A stretch of 64,000 bases of DNA from Bordetella genomosp. 7 (lineage in GTDB: Bacteria; Pseudomonadota; Gammaproteobacteria; Burkholderiales; Burkholderiaceae_B). Of this stretch, positions 1 through 10,512 are shown one piece after another. The notes under the pieces were generated by a model, which was not told where the DNA came from, made no database searches, and was given only the letters and a program-made list of their open reading frames with translations. Where the stretch lies: assembly GCF_002261265.1 (NCBI RefSeq), contig NZ_NEVK01000001.1, positions 310,001 to 374,000 of the forward strand. Direction: 5' to 3'. Made by a program: the position numbers and the translations under genes. Numbering within the stretch: position 1 is the first letter of the stretch; every line of letters begins with the position of its first letter.

Positions 1-2
1 CC

Positions 3-2069
3 GTGGCCCTGGTGGTAATGGTGACCTTCGTGTTCCTGCGCAGCCTGACGGCCACGGTGATCCCTAGCGTGGTGGTGCCCCTGTCGCTGGTGGGCACGTT
101 CTGCATCATGTACCTGGCCGGGTTCAGCATCAACAACCTGACCTTGATGGCGCTGACCATCGCGACCGGCTTCGTCGTCGATGACGCGATCGTCATGATC
201 GAGAACATCGCGCGGCACCTCGAAGAAGGCGAAACGCCCATGCAGGCCGCGCTCAAGGGCGCCCAGCAGATCGGCTTCACGCTCATCTCGCTGACGTTCT
301 CGCTGATCGCGGTGCTGATCCCGCTGCTGTTCATGACCGAAGTGGTGGGGCGGCTGTTCCGCGAATTCGCCATCACGCTGGCGGTGGCCATTCTGATTTC
401 GCTGGTGGTGTCGCTGACGCTTACCCCCATGATGTGCGCCCGCCTGCTGCGGCCCGAGTCCGAACAGCGGCACGGCCGCTTCCACCGGGCCACGGGGGCG
501 TTCATCGACGGCGTCATCAGGCGCTACGACGTCATGCTGCAGTGGGTGCTGGCACGCCAGCGCCTGACCCTGCTGGTGGCGCTGGGCACCTTTGTGCTGA
601 CCGTGCTGCTGTACATCGCGATTCCCAAGGGTTTCTTCCCGCAGCAAGACAGCGGCATCATCCAGGCCATCACGCAGGCGCCGGCCTCGGTGTCTTTCCC
701 CGCGATGGCGCAGCGCCAGCAAGCCGCCGCGCGCATCGTGCTGCAAGACCCGGATGTCGAATCCGTGGCCTCGTTCATCGGCGTGGACGGCACCAATGCC
801 ACGTTGAACACCGGCCGCATGCAGATCGCCCTGAAGCCCCATGCAGAGCGCGACGGCGACCTGGCCGAGATCACCCGCCGCCTGCAGGATGCGCTTGCCG
901 CGCAGCACGACCTGAAGGTCTACATGCAGCCGGTGCAGGATCTCACCATCGAAGACCGCATCAGCCGCACGCAGTACCAGATGACCCTGTCCAATCCCGA
1001 CATGGCGCTGCTGGCCGAGTGGGCGCCGCGGCTGGTCGAGCGCCTGTCGCAGCTGCCCGAGCTGACCGACGTGGCGCACGACATGCAGAACGACGGCCTG
1101 CAGACCTGGGTGGAAATCGACCGCGATGCCGCGGCGCGGCTGGGCATCACCACGGCCGCCATCGATGAGGCGCTGTACAACGCGTTCGGGCAGCGGCTGA
1201 TTTCCACCATTTTTACGCAGTCGAACCAGTACCGGGTGGTGCTGGAGGTGCTGCCGCAGTTCAGCCAGTCTCCCCAGGCGCTGGAACAGATACACCTGAC
1301 GACCGAGGCCGGCACGCTGGCGCCGTTGTCGGCGGTGGCGCAGATTTCGCAGGGCCGCACCATGCTGGCCATCAGCCGGCTCGACCAGTTCCCCATGACC
1401 ACCGTGTCGTTCAATCTGGCGCCCGGCGCATCATTGTCGGGCGCGGTCGAGGCCATCAAGGCCGCCGAGGCCGAGATCGGCATGCCGGCCGGCATCGAGA
1501 CACGCTTCCAGGGCGCGGCGCTGGCTTTCCAGAACTCGCTGTCCAGCACGCTGTGGCTGATCCTGGCCGCGGTGGTCACCATGTACATTGTGCTGGGCGT
1601 CCTGTACGAAAGCTATATCCACCCCATCACGATTCTTTCCACGCTGCCTTCGGCCGCGGTGGGCGCGCTGCTGGCGCTGATGATCCGGGGCACCGAGCTC
1701 GACATGATCGGCATCATCGGCATCATCCTGCTTATCGGCATTGTGAAAAAGAACGCGATCATGATGATCGACTTTGCGCTTGAGGCCGAGCGCAAGCGCG
1801 GGCTGACGCCGCGCGCGGCCATCCATGAAGCGGCCCTGCTGCGTTTCCGCCCCATCCTGATGACGACGCTGGCGGCGTTGTTCGGTGCGTTGCCGCTGAT
1901 GCTGTCGACCGGCACTGGCGCCGAACTGCGCCAGCCGCTGGGCCTGGTCATGGTGGGCGGGCTGCTGCTCAGCCAGGTGCTTACGCTGTTTACCACGCCG
2001 GTCATCTACCTGATGTTCGACCGCCTTTCGCGCCGGGGCAGGGCGCGGCAGGCCACGGAGCCGGCATGA
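3..2069 (+). CDS. mdtB: RND multidrug efflux permease MdtB-like (5' truncated by window edge)
   Basis: This is the C-terminal 688 residues of an inner-membrane RND transporter; family members are about 1040 residues, so the first third lies upstream of the window. It would export drugs or other amphiphiles by proton antiport, as one of two non-identical permeases in an MdtABC/MuxABC-type pump. The TM4 proton-relay motif [13 protein letters not shown] is intact near the start of the visible part, and the second transmembrane bundle ends with [18 protein letters not shown], a standard RND TM10 block. The stop codon overlaps the ATG of the next gene (ATGA), so the two permeases are probably translationally coupled. 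Identity as the MdtB rather than another RND half rests on its pairing with an MdtC-like partner. The adaptor (MdtA) gene should lie just upstream. Confidence 0.9.
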   Translation: MALVVMVTFVFLRSLTATVIPSVVVPLSLVGTFCIMYLAGFSINNLTLMALTIATGFVVDDAIVMIENIARHLEEGETPMQAALKGAQQIGFTLISLTFSLIAVLIPLLFMTEVVGRLFREFAITLAVAILISLVVSLTLTPMMCARLLRPESEQRHGRFHRATGAFIDGVIRRYDVMLQWVLARQRLTLLVALGTFVLTVLLYIAIPKGFFPQQDSGIIQAITQAPASVSFPAMAQRQQAAARIVLQDPDVESVASFIGVDGTNATLNTGRMQIALKPHAERDGDLAEITRRLQDALAAQHDLKVYMQPVQDLTIEDRISRTQYQMTLSNPDMALLAEWAPRLVERLSQLPELTDVAHDMQNDGLQTWVEIDRDAAARLGITTAAIDEALYNAFGQRLISTIFTQSNQYRVVLEVLPQFSQSPQALEQIHLTTEAGTLAPLSAVAQISQGRTMLAISRLDQFPMTTVSFNLAPGASLSGAVEAIKAAEAEIGMPAGIETRFQGAALAFQNSLSSTLWLILAAVVTMYIVLGVLYESYIHPITILSTLPSAAVGALLALMIRGTELDMIGIIGIILLIGIVKKNAIMMIDFALEAERKRGLTPRAAIHEAALLRFRPILMTTLAALFGALPLMLSTGTGAELRQPLGLVMVGGLLLSQVLTLFTTPVIYLMFDRLSRRGRARQATEPA

Positions 2070-5000
2070 TCCTGTCGGCGCCGTTCATCGTGCGCCCGGT
2101 GGCCACGGTCTTGCTGTGCCTGGGGCTGGTGCTGGCGGGGCTGCTGTCGTACCGCATGCTGCCGGTGGCGCCGCTGCCGGAAGTCGACCTGCCTATCATT
2201 TCGGTCACGGCCAATCTGCCGGGCGCCAGCCCGGAAACCATGGCGTCCAGCGTGGCCACGCCCCTGGAACGCTCGCTGGGCGCCATTGCCGGCGTCACCG
2301 AAATGACGTCGCGCAGTTCGCAGGGCAGCACCCGCATCACCCTGCAGTTCGACCTCAGCCGCGACATCGACGGCGCCGCGCGCGACGTGCAGGCCGCCAT
2401 CAATGCCGCGCGTTCGCTGCTGCCCACCGGCTTGCGCAGCAACCCCACGTATCGCAAGGTCAACCCCTCGTCGGCCCCCATCATGGTGCTGGCCATGACT
2501 TCCAGCACCCTGAGCCAGGGCAGGCTGTACGACCTGGCCTCGACCATCGTGGCGCAGAAGCTGGCGCAGGTAAAAGGCGTGGGCGAAGTCACGGTGGGCG
2601 GCAGCTCGCTGCCGGCGGTGCGGGTCAATCTCAATCCGGGCGCGCTGTCGAGCCGCGGCGTGTCGCTGGACGAAGTGCGCAGCACGCTGACCGAGGCCAA
2701 TGCCAACCGGCCCAAGGGCTTTATCGAGAACGACAGCCATCATTGGCAGATCATGGCCAGCGACCAGCTCGAACGCGCCGAGCAGTACCGCCCGCTGGTG
2801 GTAGCGTGGCGCGACGGCGCGCCGGTGCGGCTGTCCGACGTGGCCACGGTGGAAGACTCGGTCGAAGACCTGTTCCAGACGGGTTTCTACAACAACAGCC
2901 CGGCCATCCTGCTTATCCTGCGCCGCCAGGCCGACGCGAACATCATCGAAACCGTAGAAGCGGTGCGCGCCCAGTTGCCGCAGCTGGCCGCGATGCTGCC
3001 GGGCGACGTAGACCTGACCATCGCGCAAGACCGAACGCCCAGCATCCGCGCTTCGCTGCACGAGGCCGAGTTGACGCTGGTGGTGGCGGTGGGCCTGGTG
3101 ATGCTGGTCGTGCTGCTGTTCCTGCGCCATTGGCGCGCCGCGCTCATTCCCAGCGTGGCGGTGCCGGTTTCATTGATCGGCACGTTCTGCGTGATGTACC
3201 TGTGCGGCTATACGCTGAACACGATCTCGCTGATGGCGCTGATCATCGCCACGGGGTTCGTGGTGGACGACGCCATCGTGGTGCTCGAGAACATCATGCG
3301 CCATATCGAGCAGGGCGCCTCGCCCATGCGGGCGGCGTTGCGCGGCTCGCGCGAAGTCGGCTTCACGGTGCTGTCCATGAGCCTGTCGCTGGTGGCCGTA
3401 TTCATTCCCATCTTGTTGATGGGCGGCGTGGTCGGGCGGCTGTTCCGCGAGTTCGCGGTGACCCTTTCGGCCGCCATCCTGGTGTCGCTGGTGGTGTCGC
3501 TGACGCTTACCCCCATGATGTGCGCACGGCTGCTGCAGCCGCAAAACCGCGAGCGTAGGCCGGGGCGGCTGTCGGCGGCGATCGGGCGCGGCTTCGACGC
3601 CATGCTGGCGCATTACCGGCGCAGCCTGTCCTGGGCGCTCGCGCACGGACGCATCATGATGCTGCTGCTGGCGGCCGCCATCGGCCTGAACGTGTATTTG
3701 TACGCCGTGGTGCCCAAGGGCTTCCTGCCGCAGCAGGACACCGGTCAGCTGCTGGGCTTTTTCCGCGTCGACCAGGGCACGTCTTTCCAGGCCACGGTGC
3801 CCAAGCTGGAATACTTCCGCAAGGTGATTCTCTCGGACCCGGCCGTGGCCAGCATCACGGTGCATGCGGGCGGGCGCGGGGGCAGCAACAGCAGCTTTAT
3901 GTCGATACAGCTCAAGCCGCTGGACGAACGCAATGTCAGCGCCAACGATGTGGTCAACCGCCTGCGCGGGCGGCTGCAGAATACCCCCGGCGCGCGGGTG
4001 TTCCTGGTGCCGCAGCAGGATATCTTCCTGGGTGGCGGGCAGGGCAGCGGCTCGTACGACTACACGTTGCTGTCGGGCGATCTGTCGCTGCTGCGCGCCT
4101 GGATGCCGCGGGTGCAGCAGGCCATGGCCGCGTTGCCCGAACTTGTCGACGTGGACTCCAGCGTCGAAGACAAGGGCCGCCAGATCGAGCTGGTCATCGA
4201 CCGCGAGGCCGCGACGCGGCTGGGCATACGCATGGCCGACATCGCGGCCGTGCTGAACAATTCGTTCAGCCAGCGCCAGGTTTCCGTGATGTATGGCCCC
4301 CTGAACCAATACCATGTGGTCATGGGTGTAGACCAGCGCTTTGCGCGCGATGCCGAATCGCTCAAGCAGGTGCATGTCATCACGCAGGATGGCCAGCGCG
4401 TGCCGCTGTCGGCCTTCGCGCGCTTCGAAAACACGAATGCCCCGCTCAGCGTGCGTCACAACGGGCTGTTCGCGGCCGACGATATTTCGTTCAACCTGGC
4501 GCCCGGCGTGTCCCTGGATCAGGCCATACGCGCCATCGACGCCGCCGTGGCGCGCATCGGGCTGCCCTCGGACCAGATCCAGGCGGGCTTTTTGGGCGCC
4601 GCCGCCGCGCAGCAGCAGGCGCAAAGCCAGCAGCCCTGGTTGATCCTGGCCGCGCTGGTCACCATGTATATCGTGCTGGGCATCCTGTACGAAAACCTGG
4701 TGCATCCGCTTACCATCCTGTCCACGCTGCCATCGGCCGGCATCGGCGCCTTGCTGGCGCTGATGCTGGTGGGCAGCGAGTTCACCATCATTGCGCTGAT
4801 AGGCGTGTTCCTGCTGATCGGCATTGTGAAGAAGAACGCCATCATGATGGTTGATTTCGCGCTGGAGGCCGAACGCCGACGCGGCCTGACGCCGCGCGAC
4901 GCCATCTTCGAGGCGTGCCTGACGCGCTTTCGCCCCATCATGATGACCACGATGGCGGCCATTTTCGGGGCATTGCCGCTGGTGCTGGCCACCGGGGCCG

Positions 5001-5182
5001 GCGTCGAAATGCGTCAACCGCTGGGGGTGACAATCGTCGGCGGGCTGATACTCAGCCAGATCCTCACGCTGTACACGACTCCGGTCGTGTACCTGTACCT
5101 GGACCGCTTCCGCCTGTGGCTGCGGGGCCGCCGCCGCGGCGGCGGGGTGGCGGGTCCGCAACCGGATATAGAACGCCCATGA
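2066..5182 (+). CDS. mdtC: RND multidrug efflux permease MdtC
   Basis: This is a full-length RND permease of 1038 residues. The N-terminus ([14 protein letters not shown]) and the following blocks [20 protein letters not shown] and [16 protein letters not shown] are the characteristic MdtC/MuxC sequence as I recall it from E. coli MdtC. The TM4 motif [14 protein letters not shown] carries the paired aspartates of the proton pathway. In this pump class MdtB and MdtC form a heterotrimer that works with an MdtA adaptor and an outer-membrane channel. The start overlaps the mdtB stop by 4 bp and the stop overlaps the next gene by 4 bp, so the three genes form a tightly coupled operon. The C-terminal tail is rich in Arg and Gly (RGRRRGGG) and probably cytoplasmic. 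Confidence 0.95.
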   Translation: MILSAPFIVRPVATVLLCLGLVLAGLLSYRMLPVAPLPEVDLPIISVTANLPGASPETMASSVATPLERSLGAIAGVTEMTSRSSQGSTRITLQFDLSRDIDGAARDVQAAINAARSLLPTGLRSNPTYRKVNPSSAPIMVLAMTSSTLSQGRLYDLASTIVAQKLAQVKGVGEVTVGGSSLPAVRVNLNPGALSSRGVSLDEVRSTLTEANANRPKGFIENDSHHWQIMASDQLERAEQYRPLVVAWRDGAPVRLSDVATVEDSVEDLFQTGFYNNSPAILLILRRQADANIIETVEAVRAQLPQLAAMLPGDVDLTIAQDRTPSIRASLHEAELTLVVAVGLVMLVVLLFLRHWRAALIPSVAVPVSLIGTFCVMYLCGYTLNTISLMALIIATGFVVDDAIVVLENIMRHIEQGASPMRAALRGSREVGFTVLSMSLSLVAVFIPILLMGGVVGRLFREFAVTLSAAILVSLVVSLTLTPMMCARLLQPQNRERRPGRLSAAIGRGFDAMLAHYRRSLSWALAHGRIMMLLLAAAIGLNVYLYAVVPKGFLPQQDTGQLLGFFRVDQGTSFQATVPKLEYFRKVILSDPAVASITVHAGGRGGSNSSFMSIQLKPLDERNVSANDVVNRLRGRLQNTPGARVFLVPQQDIFLGGGQGSGSYDYTLLSGDLSLLRAWMPRVQQAMAALPELVDVDSSVEDKGRQIELVIDREAATRLGIRMADIAAVLNNSFSQRQVSVMYGPLNQYHVVMGVDQRFARDAESLKQVHVITQDGQRVPLSAFARFENTNAPLSVRHNGLFAADDISFNLAPGVSLDQAIRAIDAAVARIGLPSDQIQAGFLGAAAAQQQAQSQQPWLILAALVTMYIVLGILYENLVHPLTILSTLPSAGIGALLALMLVGSEFTIIALIGVFLLIGIVKKNAIMMVDFALEAERRRGLTPRDAIFEACLTRFRPIMMTTMAAIFGALPLVLATGAGVEMRQPLGVTIVGGLILSQILTLYTTPVVYLYLDRFRLWLRGRRRGGGVAGPQPDIERP

Positions 5183-6663
5183 GCCGCGCCATGTCGTTGC
5201 TTTCGTTTCCCGACCTTGCACGCGCGCCGCGCCGCGCGCTGCTGCTTGCGTGTTGCTGCGCGTTGTTGTCCGCCTGTGCGGTAGGCCCCGATTACCAGAG
5301 GCCCACGCTTGATGTGGGCGACAGCTACAAAGAAGCGCCGGCTTCCGTCGACGGGTGGAAACCCGCCCAGCCGCGCGATGCCGCAGAACGCGGCGCATGG
5401 TGGCAGGTGTACGGGGACCCGACGCTCGACGGGCTGATGCAGCAGTTGAATACGGCCAACCAGACCATTGCGCAGGCAGAGGCCAATTACCGCCAGGCAC
5501 AGGCGCTGGTGCAGGGTGCGCGCTCGGGGTTCTTTCCCACGGTGGGCGCCAACACCAGCGCCACCCGGGCGGGCGGCGGCAACAGCGCCGCCGGGGGCGT
5601 TGCCAACCAGTACAACCTGAGCGGCTCTGCAAGCTGGGAGGCCGACCTGTGGGGGCGCGTGCGCCGCGAAGTGGAGGCCAGCCGCGCCGAGGCCGACGCC
5701 AGCTTCGCCGACCTTGCCAACGCGCGACTCAGCGCGCAATCGGCCCTGGCCCAGAACTATTTCCAGCTGCGCATCCTGGACGAACAGAAGCGCCTGCTGG
5801 AATCCACCGTGGCGGCCTACGAAAAGTCTTTGCGGCTGACACAGAACCGTTATCAGGCAGGCGTGGCGGGCAAGAGCGACGTGTCGGTCGCCCTGGCGCA
5901 GCTGGAAAACACGCGCGCGCAGTTGATCGATCTGGAATGGCAGCGCGGCCAGTTCGAACATGCCATAGCCGTGCTGGTGGGGCTGGCGCCTTCGCGCTTT
6001 GCACTTGCGCCGGCGCGCTTCGCGCAGGCGTTGCCCCACATTCCGGCGGGCTTGCCGTCCGAACTGCTCGAGCGCCGGCCCGACGTGGCGTCGGCCGAAC
6101 GCCGCGTGGCGGCCGCCAACGCACAGATCGGCGTCGCGCAGTCGGCCTGGTTCCCCGACCTGGTGCTGAGCGCCGACGGCGGCTTTCGCAGCGGGCAATT
6201 CGCGCAGTGGCTGACCGCGCCCGCACGGTTCTGGTCGCTGGGCCCGGCCTTGGCGCTGACGCTGTTCGACGGCGGAGCGCGCCAGGCCGAACTGGACCGC
6301 GCCCGCGCCGCCTACGAGGGGCAGGCGGCCCTGTATCGCCAGACCGTGCTGGGCGCGCTGCGCGAAGTCGAAGACTATCTGATCCAGCTGCGCGTCATGG
6401 AACAAGAGCAGGTCGTGCAGCGACGCGCACTCGAAGCCGCGCGCGAATCATTGCGGCTGGCGCGCAACCAGTACGAGGCCGGCCTGATCGGATACCTGGA
6501 CGTGGCCGTGCTCGAAACCACCGCGCTCAACAGTGAGCGCAATGCGCTGAGCCTGCTGGGCAGCCGCCTGGCCGCCAGCGTACAACTCATCGCCGCCCTG
6601 GGCGGCGGCTGGGAAGGACTGCCACCGCAAGACACCGCGCAGGCCGAGCCGCAGCAGGAATAA
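5179..6663 (+). CDS. Outer-membrane efflux channel lipoprotein (NodT/OprM family)
   Basis: This gene encodes a 494-residue TolC-like outer-membrane factor that would complete the tripartite pump with the two upstream permeases. The N-terminus is a lipoprotein signal with lipobox LLSAC (Cys33) followed by AVGPDYQRP, the classic NodT/OprM mature N-terminus. Two repeated outer-membrane efflux domains follow, with the repeat hallmark [19 protein letters not shown] near residue 220 and its second copy [19 protein letters not shown] near residue 430. The ATG at 5179 was chosen because it overlaps the mdtC stop (ATGA) and directly precedes the signal peptide; the same frame is open further upstream but without a signal sequence. 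The gene is convergent with the Nudix gene downstream, with a hairpin repeat cluster between them. Confidence 0.92.
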   Translation: MSRAMSLLSFPDLARAPRRALLLACCCALLSACAVGPDYQRPTLDVGDSYKEAPASVDGWKPAQPRDAAERGAWWQVYGDPTLDGLMQQLNTANQTIAQAEANYRQAQALVQGARSGFFPTVGANTSATRAGGGNSAAGGVANQYNLSGSASWEADLWGRVRREVEASRAEADASFADLANARLSAQSALAQNYFQLRILDEQKRLLESTVAAYEKSLRLTQNRYQAGVAGKSDVSVALAQLENTRAQLIDLEWQRGQFEHAIAVLVGLAPSRFALAPARFAQALPHIPAGLPSELLERRPDVASAERRVAAANAQIGVAQSAWFPDLVLSADGGFRSGQFAQWLTAPARFWSLGPALALTLFDGGARQAELDRARAAYEGQAALYRQTVLGALREVEDYLIQLRVMEQEQVVQRRALEAARESLRLARNQYEAGLIGYLDVAVLETTALNSERNALSLLGSRLAASVQLIAALGGGWEGLPPQDTAQAEPQQE

Positions 6664-6672
6664 ACACCGCCC

Positions 6673-6843
6673 GGTGTCAGACACCCTGCGGGAGTCAGAC
6701 ACCAAGCATCAGGAAGCGGGGAGCAGAGCGTACAGGTTTGAAGGTGTCAGACACCCTGCGGGAGTCAGACACCAAGCATCAGGAAGCGGGGAGCAGGACG
6801 TACGGGTTTGAAGGTGTCTGACTCCCGCAGGGTGTCTGACACC
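6673..6843. repeat. Three-copy 70-bp hairpin repeat cluster, third core inverted
   Basis: Three 31-bp cores start at 6673, 6743 and 6813, exactly 70 bp apart. The first two cores are identical and contain GGTGTCAGACACC followed by CTGCGGGAGTCAGACACC. The third core is the exact reverse complement of the first two. The 39-bp linkers after cores 1 and 2 are direct repeats differing at only a few positions. Each core can form a strong hairpin. The cluster sits between two convergent genes, so a role as a bidirectional transcription terminator or mRNA 3'-end stabiliser is plausible but unproven. Confidence 0.9.
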
Positions 6844-6881
6844 AAACGCATGGGCATAACGCTGCGAGTGCGCGCAGCCCC

Positions 6882-7844
6882 TTAGAAAAACCCCCGGATA
6901 CCTGCGACCCCGTGGGCGCCATGCCGTTGCGCGTCGGCCAGCGTGTTGGCCGACTGCCCGCCCAGCGCATAGACGGGCAGCCCGGCGTCGCGCGTGCCTT
7001 GCACGAACCCCTGCCACCCTAGCGTGGGAGCCCCCGGATGCGATGGTGTTTCCAGCACCGGCCCCAGCACCGCGAAGTCGGCGCCCAGGTTGCGTGCGTG
7101 CATCACCTGCGCATTGTCGTGCGTCGAGACCCCCACCCACGCATGTTCGGGAAGCGCCGGGCGCGCATGCAGCGCCGCGGCGTCGGACCAGCGCAGGTGC
7201 ACGCCGTCGGCATGGCGCCACCACGCCTGCGGATGCACGCTGTTGATCAGCAGGCGCGCGCCCGCCGCATGGCATTGCCTGGCGACCGCCTGCATCGCGT
7301 CGCGCAGCGACGTGGCCGCGGGGCCGTCGGGCCAGTTGGGTTCGCGCAGCTGCACCAGTTTCAGGCCGCGCGCCAGCGCCAGATCGAGCCGTTCCAGAAA
7401 GGCCGGCAGCCCGGCGCGCCCGCCGATGGACGTAATGCCGTAGGCGTCGGGCAGTTGCAGCCAGCGCAATGGGGGCAAGGTGGCCGGCAGCAGGTCGCCG
7501 ACCTGGTCGGCATGCGCGGGTTTTACCCAGCGCAACTGCTGGTCTTCGAGCCCGCGCGGCTCGCCCTGCCATGCCGTGACCTTGCAGAAGCACAGGCGCA
7601 CCGTAGTGTGCGGATAGGCGTGCACATAGGTTACCCAGGGCACCGCCTGCGTGACTTCGATGCCGAGTTCTTCGCGCAGTTCGCGCGTCAGGGCCTGCAG
7701 CACGGTTTCGCCGGACTCGAGCTTGCCGCCGGGCAGTTCCCACCAGCCCGCCCAGGGTTTGCCGTCGGGGCGCTGCCCAAGCAACAGCTGGCCGTCGGGA
7801 CGCAGGATGAGGCCCGCGGCGACATCGATGATGCGCTCAGACAT
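6882..7844 (-). CDS. Nudix hydrolase fused to a degenerate ThiE/TenI-like domain
   Basis: This is a two-domain protein of 320 residues. Residues 1-130 are a MutT-type Nudix hydrolase with a perfect Nudix box at 40-62 (G40, E46, R54-E55, E58-E59, G61). It probably hydrolyses 8-oxo-dGTP or a similar nucleotide. Residues 140-320 are a TIM-barrel domain of the thiamine-phosphate synthase/TenI type. That domain lacks several ThiE residues: QLREP replaces QLRxK, NS replaces ND, and the GP-x-TK phosphate-site lysine is absent, although GVSTH is kept. It is therefore unlikely to make thiamine phosphate. The ATG at 7844 overlaps the stop of the upstream ATPase gene by 8 bp. The fusion is known in proteobacteria, but the role of the second domain is not settled. 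Confidence 0.88.
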   Translation of the reverse strand: MSERIIDVAAGLILRPDGQLLLGQRPDGKPWAGWWELPGGKLESGETVLQALTRELREELGIEVTQAVPWVTYVHAYPHTTVRLCFCKVTAWQGEPRGLEDQQLRWVKPAHADQVGDLLPATLPPLRWLQLPDAYGITSIGGRAGLPAFLERLDLALARGLKLVQLREPNWPDGPAATSLRDAMQAVARQCHAAGARLLINSVHPQAWWRHADGVHLRWSDAAALHARPALPEHAWVGVSTHDNAQVMHARNLGADFAVLGPVLETPSHPGAPTLGWQGFVQGTRDAGLPVYALGGQSANTLADAQRHGAHGVAGIRGFF

Positions 7845-8757
7845 GGCGTGCCGCCCAGTCGCGCGCAAACTGATAGGCCACGCGCCCCGAACGCGAGCCG
7901 CGTTCCAGGGCCCATTGCAGCGCTTCGGTGCGGCTGGTTTCGATATGCTCTGCGGGGCAGTCGAGCTCGCGCAGCCAGTGCCGCACGATGTCGAGGTAGT
8001 CGTCCTGCTTGAATGGATGGAACGACAGCCACAGGCCGAAGCGTTCGGATAGCGAAATCTTTTCTTCGACGGTTTCGCCCGGGTGGATCTCGCCATCGGG
8101 CTGGTGCCGGGCCTGCAGGTTCTCGCTCATGTATTCCGGCATCAGGTGACGCCGGTTGGATGTCGCGTAGATCAGCACGTTGTCGCCCGAGGCCGACACC
8201 GAACCGTCGAGCACCGACTTCAGCGCCTTGTAGCCCGCTTCGCCTTCTTCGAACGATAGGTCATCGCAGAACACAATGAAGCGTTCGGGGCGTTGCGCCA
8301 CCAGTTCGACGATGTCGGGCAGGTCGCCCAGGTCGGACTTGTCGACCTCGATGAGCCTGAGGCCCTGGTCGCCATAGGCGGCCAGCATGGCCTTGACCAG
8401 TGAACTCTTGCCCGTGCCGCGCGCCCCGGTCATCAGGACGTTGTTGGCGGGCTTGCTCTGCAGGAACTGCCGGGTATTGCGGTCGATGATGTCTTTCTGG
8501 CGTTCGATGTGGTGCAGGTCGGACAGGTCGATGCGCGCGACGTGGCGCACCGCATCGAGCCAGCCGCGCGCGCCGCGCTTGCGCCACCGGTAAGCGTGGG
8601 CCGACCAGTCGATCTCGGGCGGTGCGGCGGGCAACCAGGCTTCGAGCTGGGCCAGCACGCGTTCGGCGCGCTCGATGAGTACGGAAAAATCAGTAGCGGT
8701 CACTTCGGTATCCGGTGCGTGGAGCTCAGGAGCGGTAGTCGGCATTGATGCTGACAT
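7837..8757 (-). CDS. DUF815 family AAA-type ATPase
   Basis: This is a 306-residue P-loop ATPase of the DUF815 family. Walker A is GARGTGKS at 111-118 and the Walker B-like segment is FCDDLSF around 163-169. The C-terminal part ([15 protein letters not shown], then [11 protein letters not shown]) is typical of this family. Its biochemical function is not established. The annotated ATG overlaps the end of argJ by about 32 bp; a second ATG four codons later (MPTTAP) would reduce this. It sits between argJ and the Nudix fusion in the same direction, a recurrent betaproteobacterial neighbourhood, so the three genes are probably cotranscribed. Confidence 0.88.
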   Translation of the reverse strand: MSASMPTTAPELHAPDTEVTATDFSVLIERAERVLAQLEAWLPAAPPEIDWSAHAYRWRKRGARGWLDAVRHVARIDLSDLHHIERQKDIIDRNTRQFLQSKPANNVLMTGARGTGKSSLVKAMLAAYGDQGLRLIEVDKSDLGDLPDIVELVAQRPERFIVFCDDLSFEEGEAGYKALKSVLDGSVSASGDNVLIYATSNRRHLMPEYMSENLQARHQPDGEIHPGETVEEKISLSERFGLWLSFHPFKQDDYLDIVRHWLRELDCPAEHIETSRTEALQWALERGSRSGRVAYQFARDWAARHV

Positions 8758-9952
8758 ACTCGTGCGAGAAGTCGCAGGTGTACACGGTTTCGGCGGCCTG
8801 CCCGCGCCCCAGGGCGACGCGCACTTCGATTTCGGCCTGCTTCATGACACGTTGGCCGTCGGCTTCCTGGTAGTCGGGATTGCGGCCGCCGTCGCGCGCC
8901 ACCAGCACGTCGTCGAGCCACAGGCGCAGCCGGGAGACATCCAGGTCGTCGACGCCGGCATAGCCGATGGCGCACAGGATGCGGCCCAGGTTAGGGTCCG
9001 AGGCGAAGAACGCGGTCTTGACCAGCGGCGAGTGCGCCACCGAGTACGCGACCTTCAGGGCCTCTTCGGCGTTGTGCGCCTGCTCGACCCGAACCGTGAT
9101 GAACTTGGTGGCGCCTTCGGCGTCGCGCACGATCTTCTGGGCCAGGTCCAGCGCGGCGGCGCCCAGCGCGTCGCGCAAGTCGGCATAGTGCGGGTCGGAT
9201 GGCGATGTGATGTTCAGGCCCGACTGGCCGGTGGCGGCGATGATGAAAGAATCGTTGGTGGACGTGTCGCCGTCGACGGTAATGCGATTGAATGACCGGT
9301 TGGCGAGGTCTGTGGCCAGCGTGCGCAGCAGCGGCTGCGCGATGCCCGCGTCGGTGGCCAGGAAGCTGAGCATGGTGGCCATGTTGGGCCGGATCATGCC
9401 GGCGCCCTTGCTGATGCCGGTAATGGTGATCGTGCGGCCGCCGATCTGCACCTGCCGCGAGTGGATCTTGGGCAGCGTGTCGGTGGTCATGATGCCGTGG
9501 GCCGCGTTGAACCATTCGTTGGCGCCCAGCCTGGCCAGCGCGTCGGGCAGGGCGGCCGTCAGGCGGTCCAGCGGCAGGGGTTCCAGGATGACACCCGTGG
9601 AAAACGGCAGCACCTGCTCGGCCGGTACGCCCAGCAGCTTGCCGAGCGCGGCGCAGGTATCTTGCGCCTTCTGCAGGCCTTCGGCGCCAGTGCCGGCATT
9701 GGCGTTGCCGGTATTGACCACCAGCGCGCGGATCGGCCCGCCAGCGGCAAGGTGCGCTTCGCAAACCTGCACGGGAGCCGCACGGAAGCGGTTGCGGGTG
9801 AACACGCCTGCCACGCTGGTGCCTTCGGCCAGCTTGAAGACGGTGAGATCGCGTCGGTTGGCCTTGCGGATGCCGGCTTCGGTAACGCCGATTTCAACGC
9901 CGGCTACGGGAAAAATGTCGGACTCGGAGGGGATCTGCAGGTTAACGGCCAT
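8726..9952 (-). CDS. argJ: Bifunctional ornithine acetyltransferase / N-acetylglutamate synthase
   Basis: ArgJ transfers the acetyl group from N-acetylornithine to glutamate in the cyclic arginine pathway, and in bifunctional forms also makes N-acetylglutamate from acetyl-CoA. The 408-residue length is normal. The self-cleavage motif [14 protein letters not shown] is present, with Thr193 as the nucleophile that becomes the N-terminus of the beta chain. The oxyanion-hole sequence STGVI is at about 118-122 and the C-terminus ends in NADYRS. I chose the ATG at 9952 (MAVNLQIPS); a TTG at 9976 in the same frame would add eight residues not expected in the family. Whether this copy is mono- or bifunctional cannot be decided from sequence alone. 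Confidence 0.95.
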   Translation of the reverse strand: MAVNLQIPSESDIFPVAGVEIGVTEAGIRKANRRDLTVFKLAEGTSVAGVFTRNRFRAAPVQVCEAHLAAGGPIRALVVNTGNANAGTGAEGLQKAQDTCAALGKLLGVPAEQVLPFSTGVILEPLPLDRLTAALPDALARLGANEWFNAAHGIMTTDTLPKIHSRQVQIGGRTITITGISKGAGMIRPNMATMLSFLATDAGIAQPLLRTLATDLANRSFNRITVDGDTSTNDSFIIAATGQSGLNITSPSDPHYADLRDALGAAALDLAQKIVRDAEGATKFITVRVEQAHNAEEALKVAYSVAHSPLVKTAFFASDPNLGRILCAIGYAGVDDLDVSRLRLWLDDVLVARDGGRNPDYQEADGQRVMKQAEIEVRVALGRGQAAETVYTCDFSHEYVSINADYRS

Positions 9953-10098
9953 GACTCGGTCTCTGTGGCAGGGCAAATAAACCGCGCTTGGGCGGGTGGA
10001 AGCTTCGTATTATCCCACCCAGCCGCGCCGTGTGGGCATGCGGTCCCGGCGTGAAAGGGCAGCGGGTTATACGGTGTACGGTGTGCTGCTGTTGTGCG

Positions 10099-10154
10099 GT
10101 GTCAGGCGCTGGCGATATGTTGTAGGGTGTCAGGCACCTGCGGAGCCTGGCACC
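10099..10154. repeat. GTGTCAGGC-type hairpin repeat (variant of the dispersed family)
   Basis: A half copy (GGTGTCAGGC at 10099-10108) is followed by a full inverted repeat at 10126-10154. Its arms GGTGTCAGGC and GCCTGGCACC pair at 9 of 10 positions around a 9-base loop. This is a sequence variant of the family seen at 6673, 26813, 32233 and 48039. It lies downstream of the MarR gene and upstream of argJ. Confidence 0.75.
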
Positions 10155-10216
10155 AGGCAAGCGCCACGAGGAAAAGGTTTGCCAGGGGGGATGCCCGGCT
10201 CGATCGCGCTTCCGTT

Positions 10217-10290
10217 TCTTGCCGGCGCGGTCTCGCCGGTGCAGTCTCGTTCTTGCCAGTGCGGTCTCGCTTCTTGCCGGTGCAGTCTCG
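10217..10290. repeat. Imperfect tandem repeat of GCCGGTGCRGTCTCG
   Basis: Four imperfect copies of a 15-20 bp unit (GCCGGTGCRGTCTCG, usually preceded by TTCTT) follow one another here. The last copy runs into the left arm of the large inverted repeat at 10285. No gene is supported in the whole 9953-10512 interval. Its far side, about 10430-10500, is a C-rich low-complexity run of AGCCCCCAG-like units. Confidence 0.75.
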
Positions 10291-10415
10291 TGGCGTGGGG
10301 CACTGTGGGGTGGCGCGTTGGGCGGCGGGGCAGCCGGCGTAGCCGGCCGAGGGCGCCTGGTTGCGCCCGAGCCCGACGCACGTGCGCCGCCCCACAGTGC
10401 CCCACGCCGCGAGAC
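10285..10415. repeat. Large inverted repeat with 32-bp arms
   Basis: The arms are 10285-10316 and 10384-10415. They are reverse complements with about two mismatches and include a perfect 19-bp block built on GTGGGGCACTGTGGGG. The 67-bp loop is GC-rich. The element could fold into a very stable cruciform or RNA hairpin. It is in the gene-free stretch between marR and argJ, contains no recognisable transposase, and has no target-site duplication that I could identify. Confidence 0.85.
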
Positions 10416-10512
10416 GCCATAAGAACCCGTCCAGCCCCAGCCCAGCTCCCAGCCCCCCAGCCTAAGCCCCCAGCCGCAGCCCCCAGCCCCCAAGCACCAC
10501 GCCCCCCTTCCG

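Noticed and set aside
3170..5632. 820-codon open frame on the minus strand opposite mdtC and the channel gene
   Set aside because: GC-rich third-position shadow: the plus strand encodes clear RND and NodT family proteins, while the antisense product is low-complexity Arg/His/Gln-rich with no motif.
6882..7400. Second functional thiE gene
   Set aside because: The barrel domain is fused to a Nudix domain and lacks the QLRxK lysine and the phosphate-loop TK; the real ThiE is at 28405-29106.
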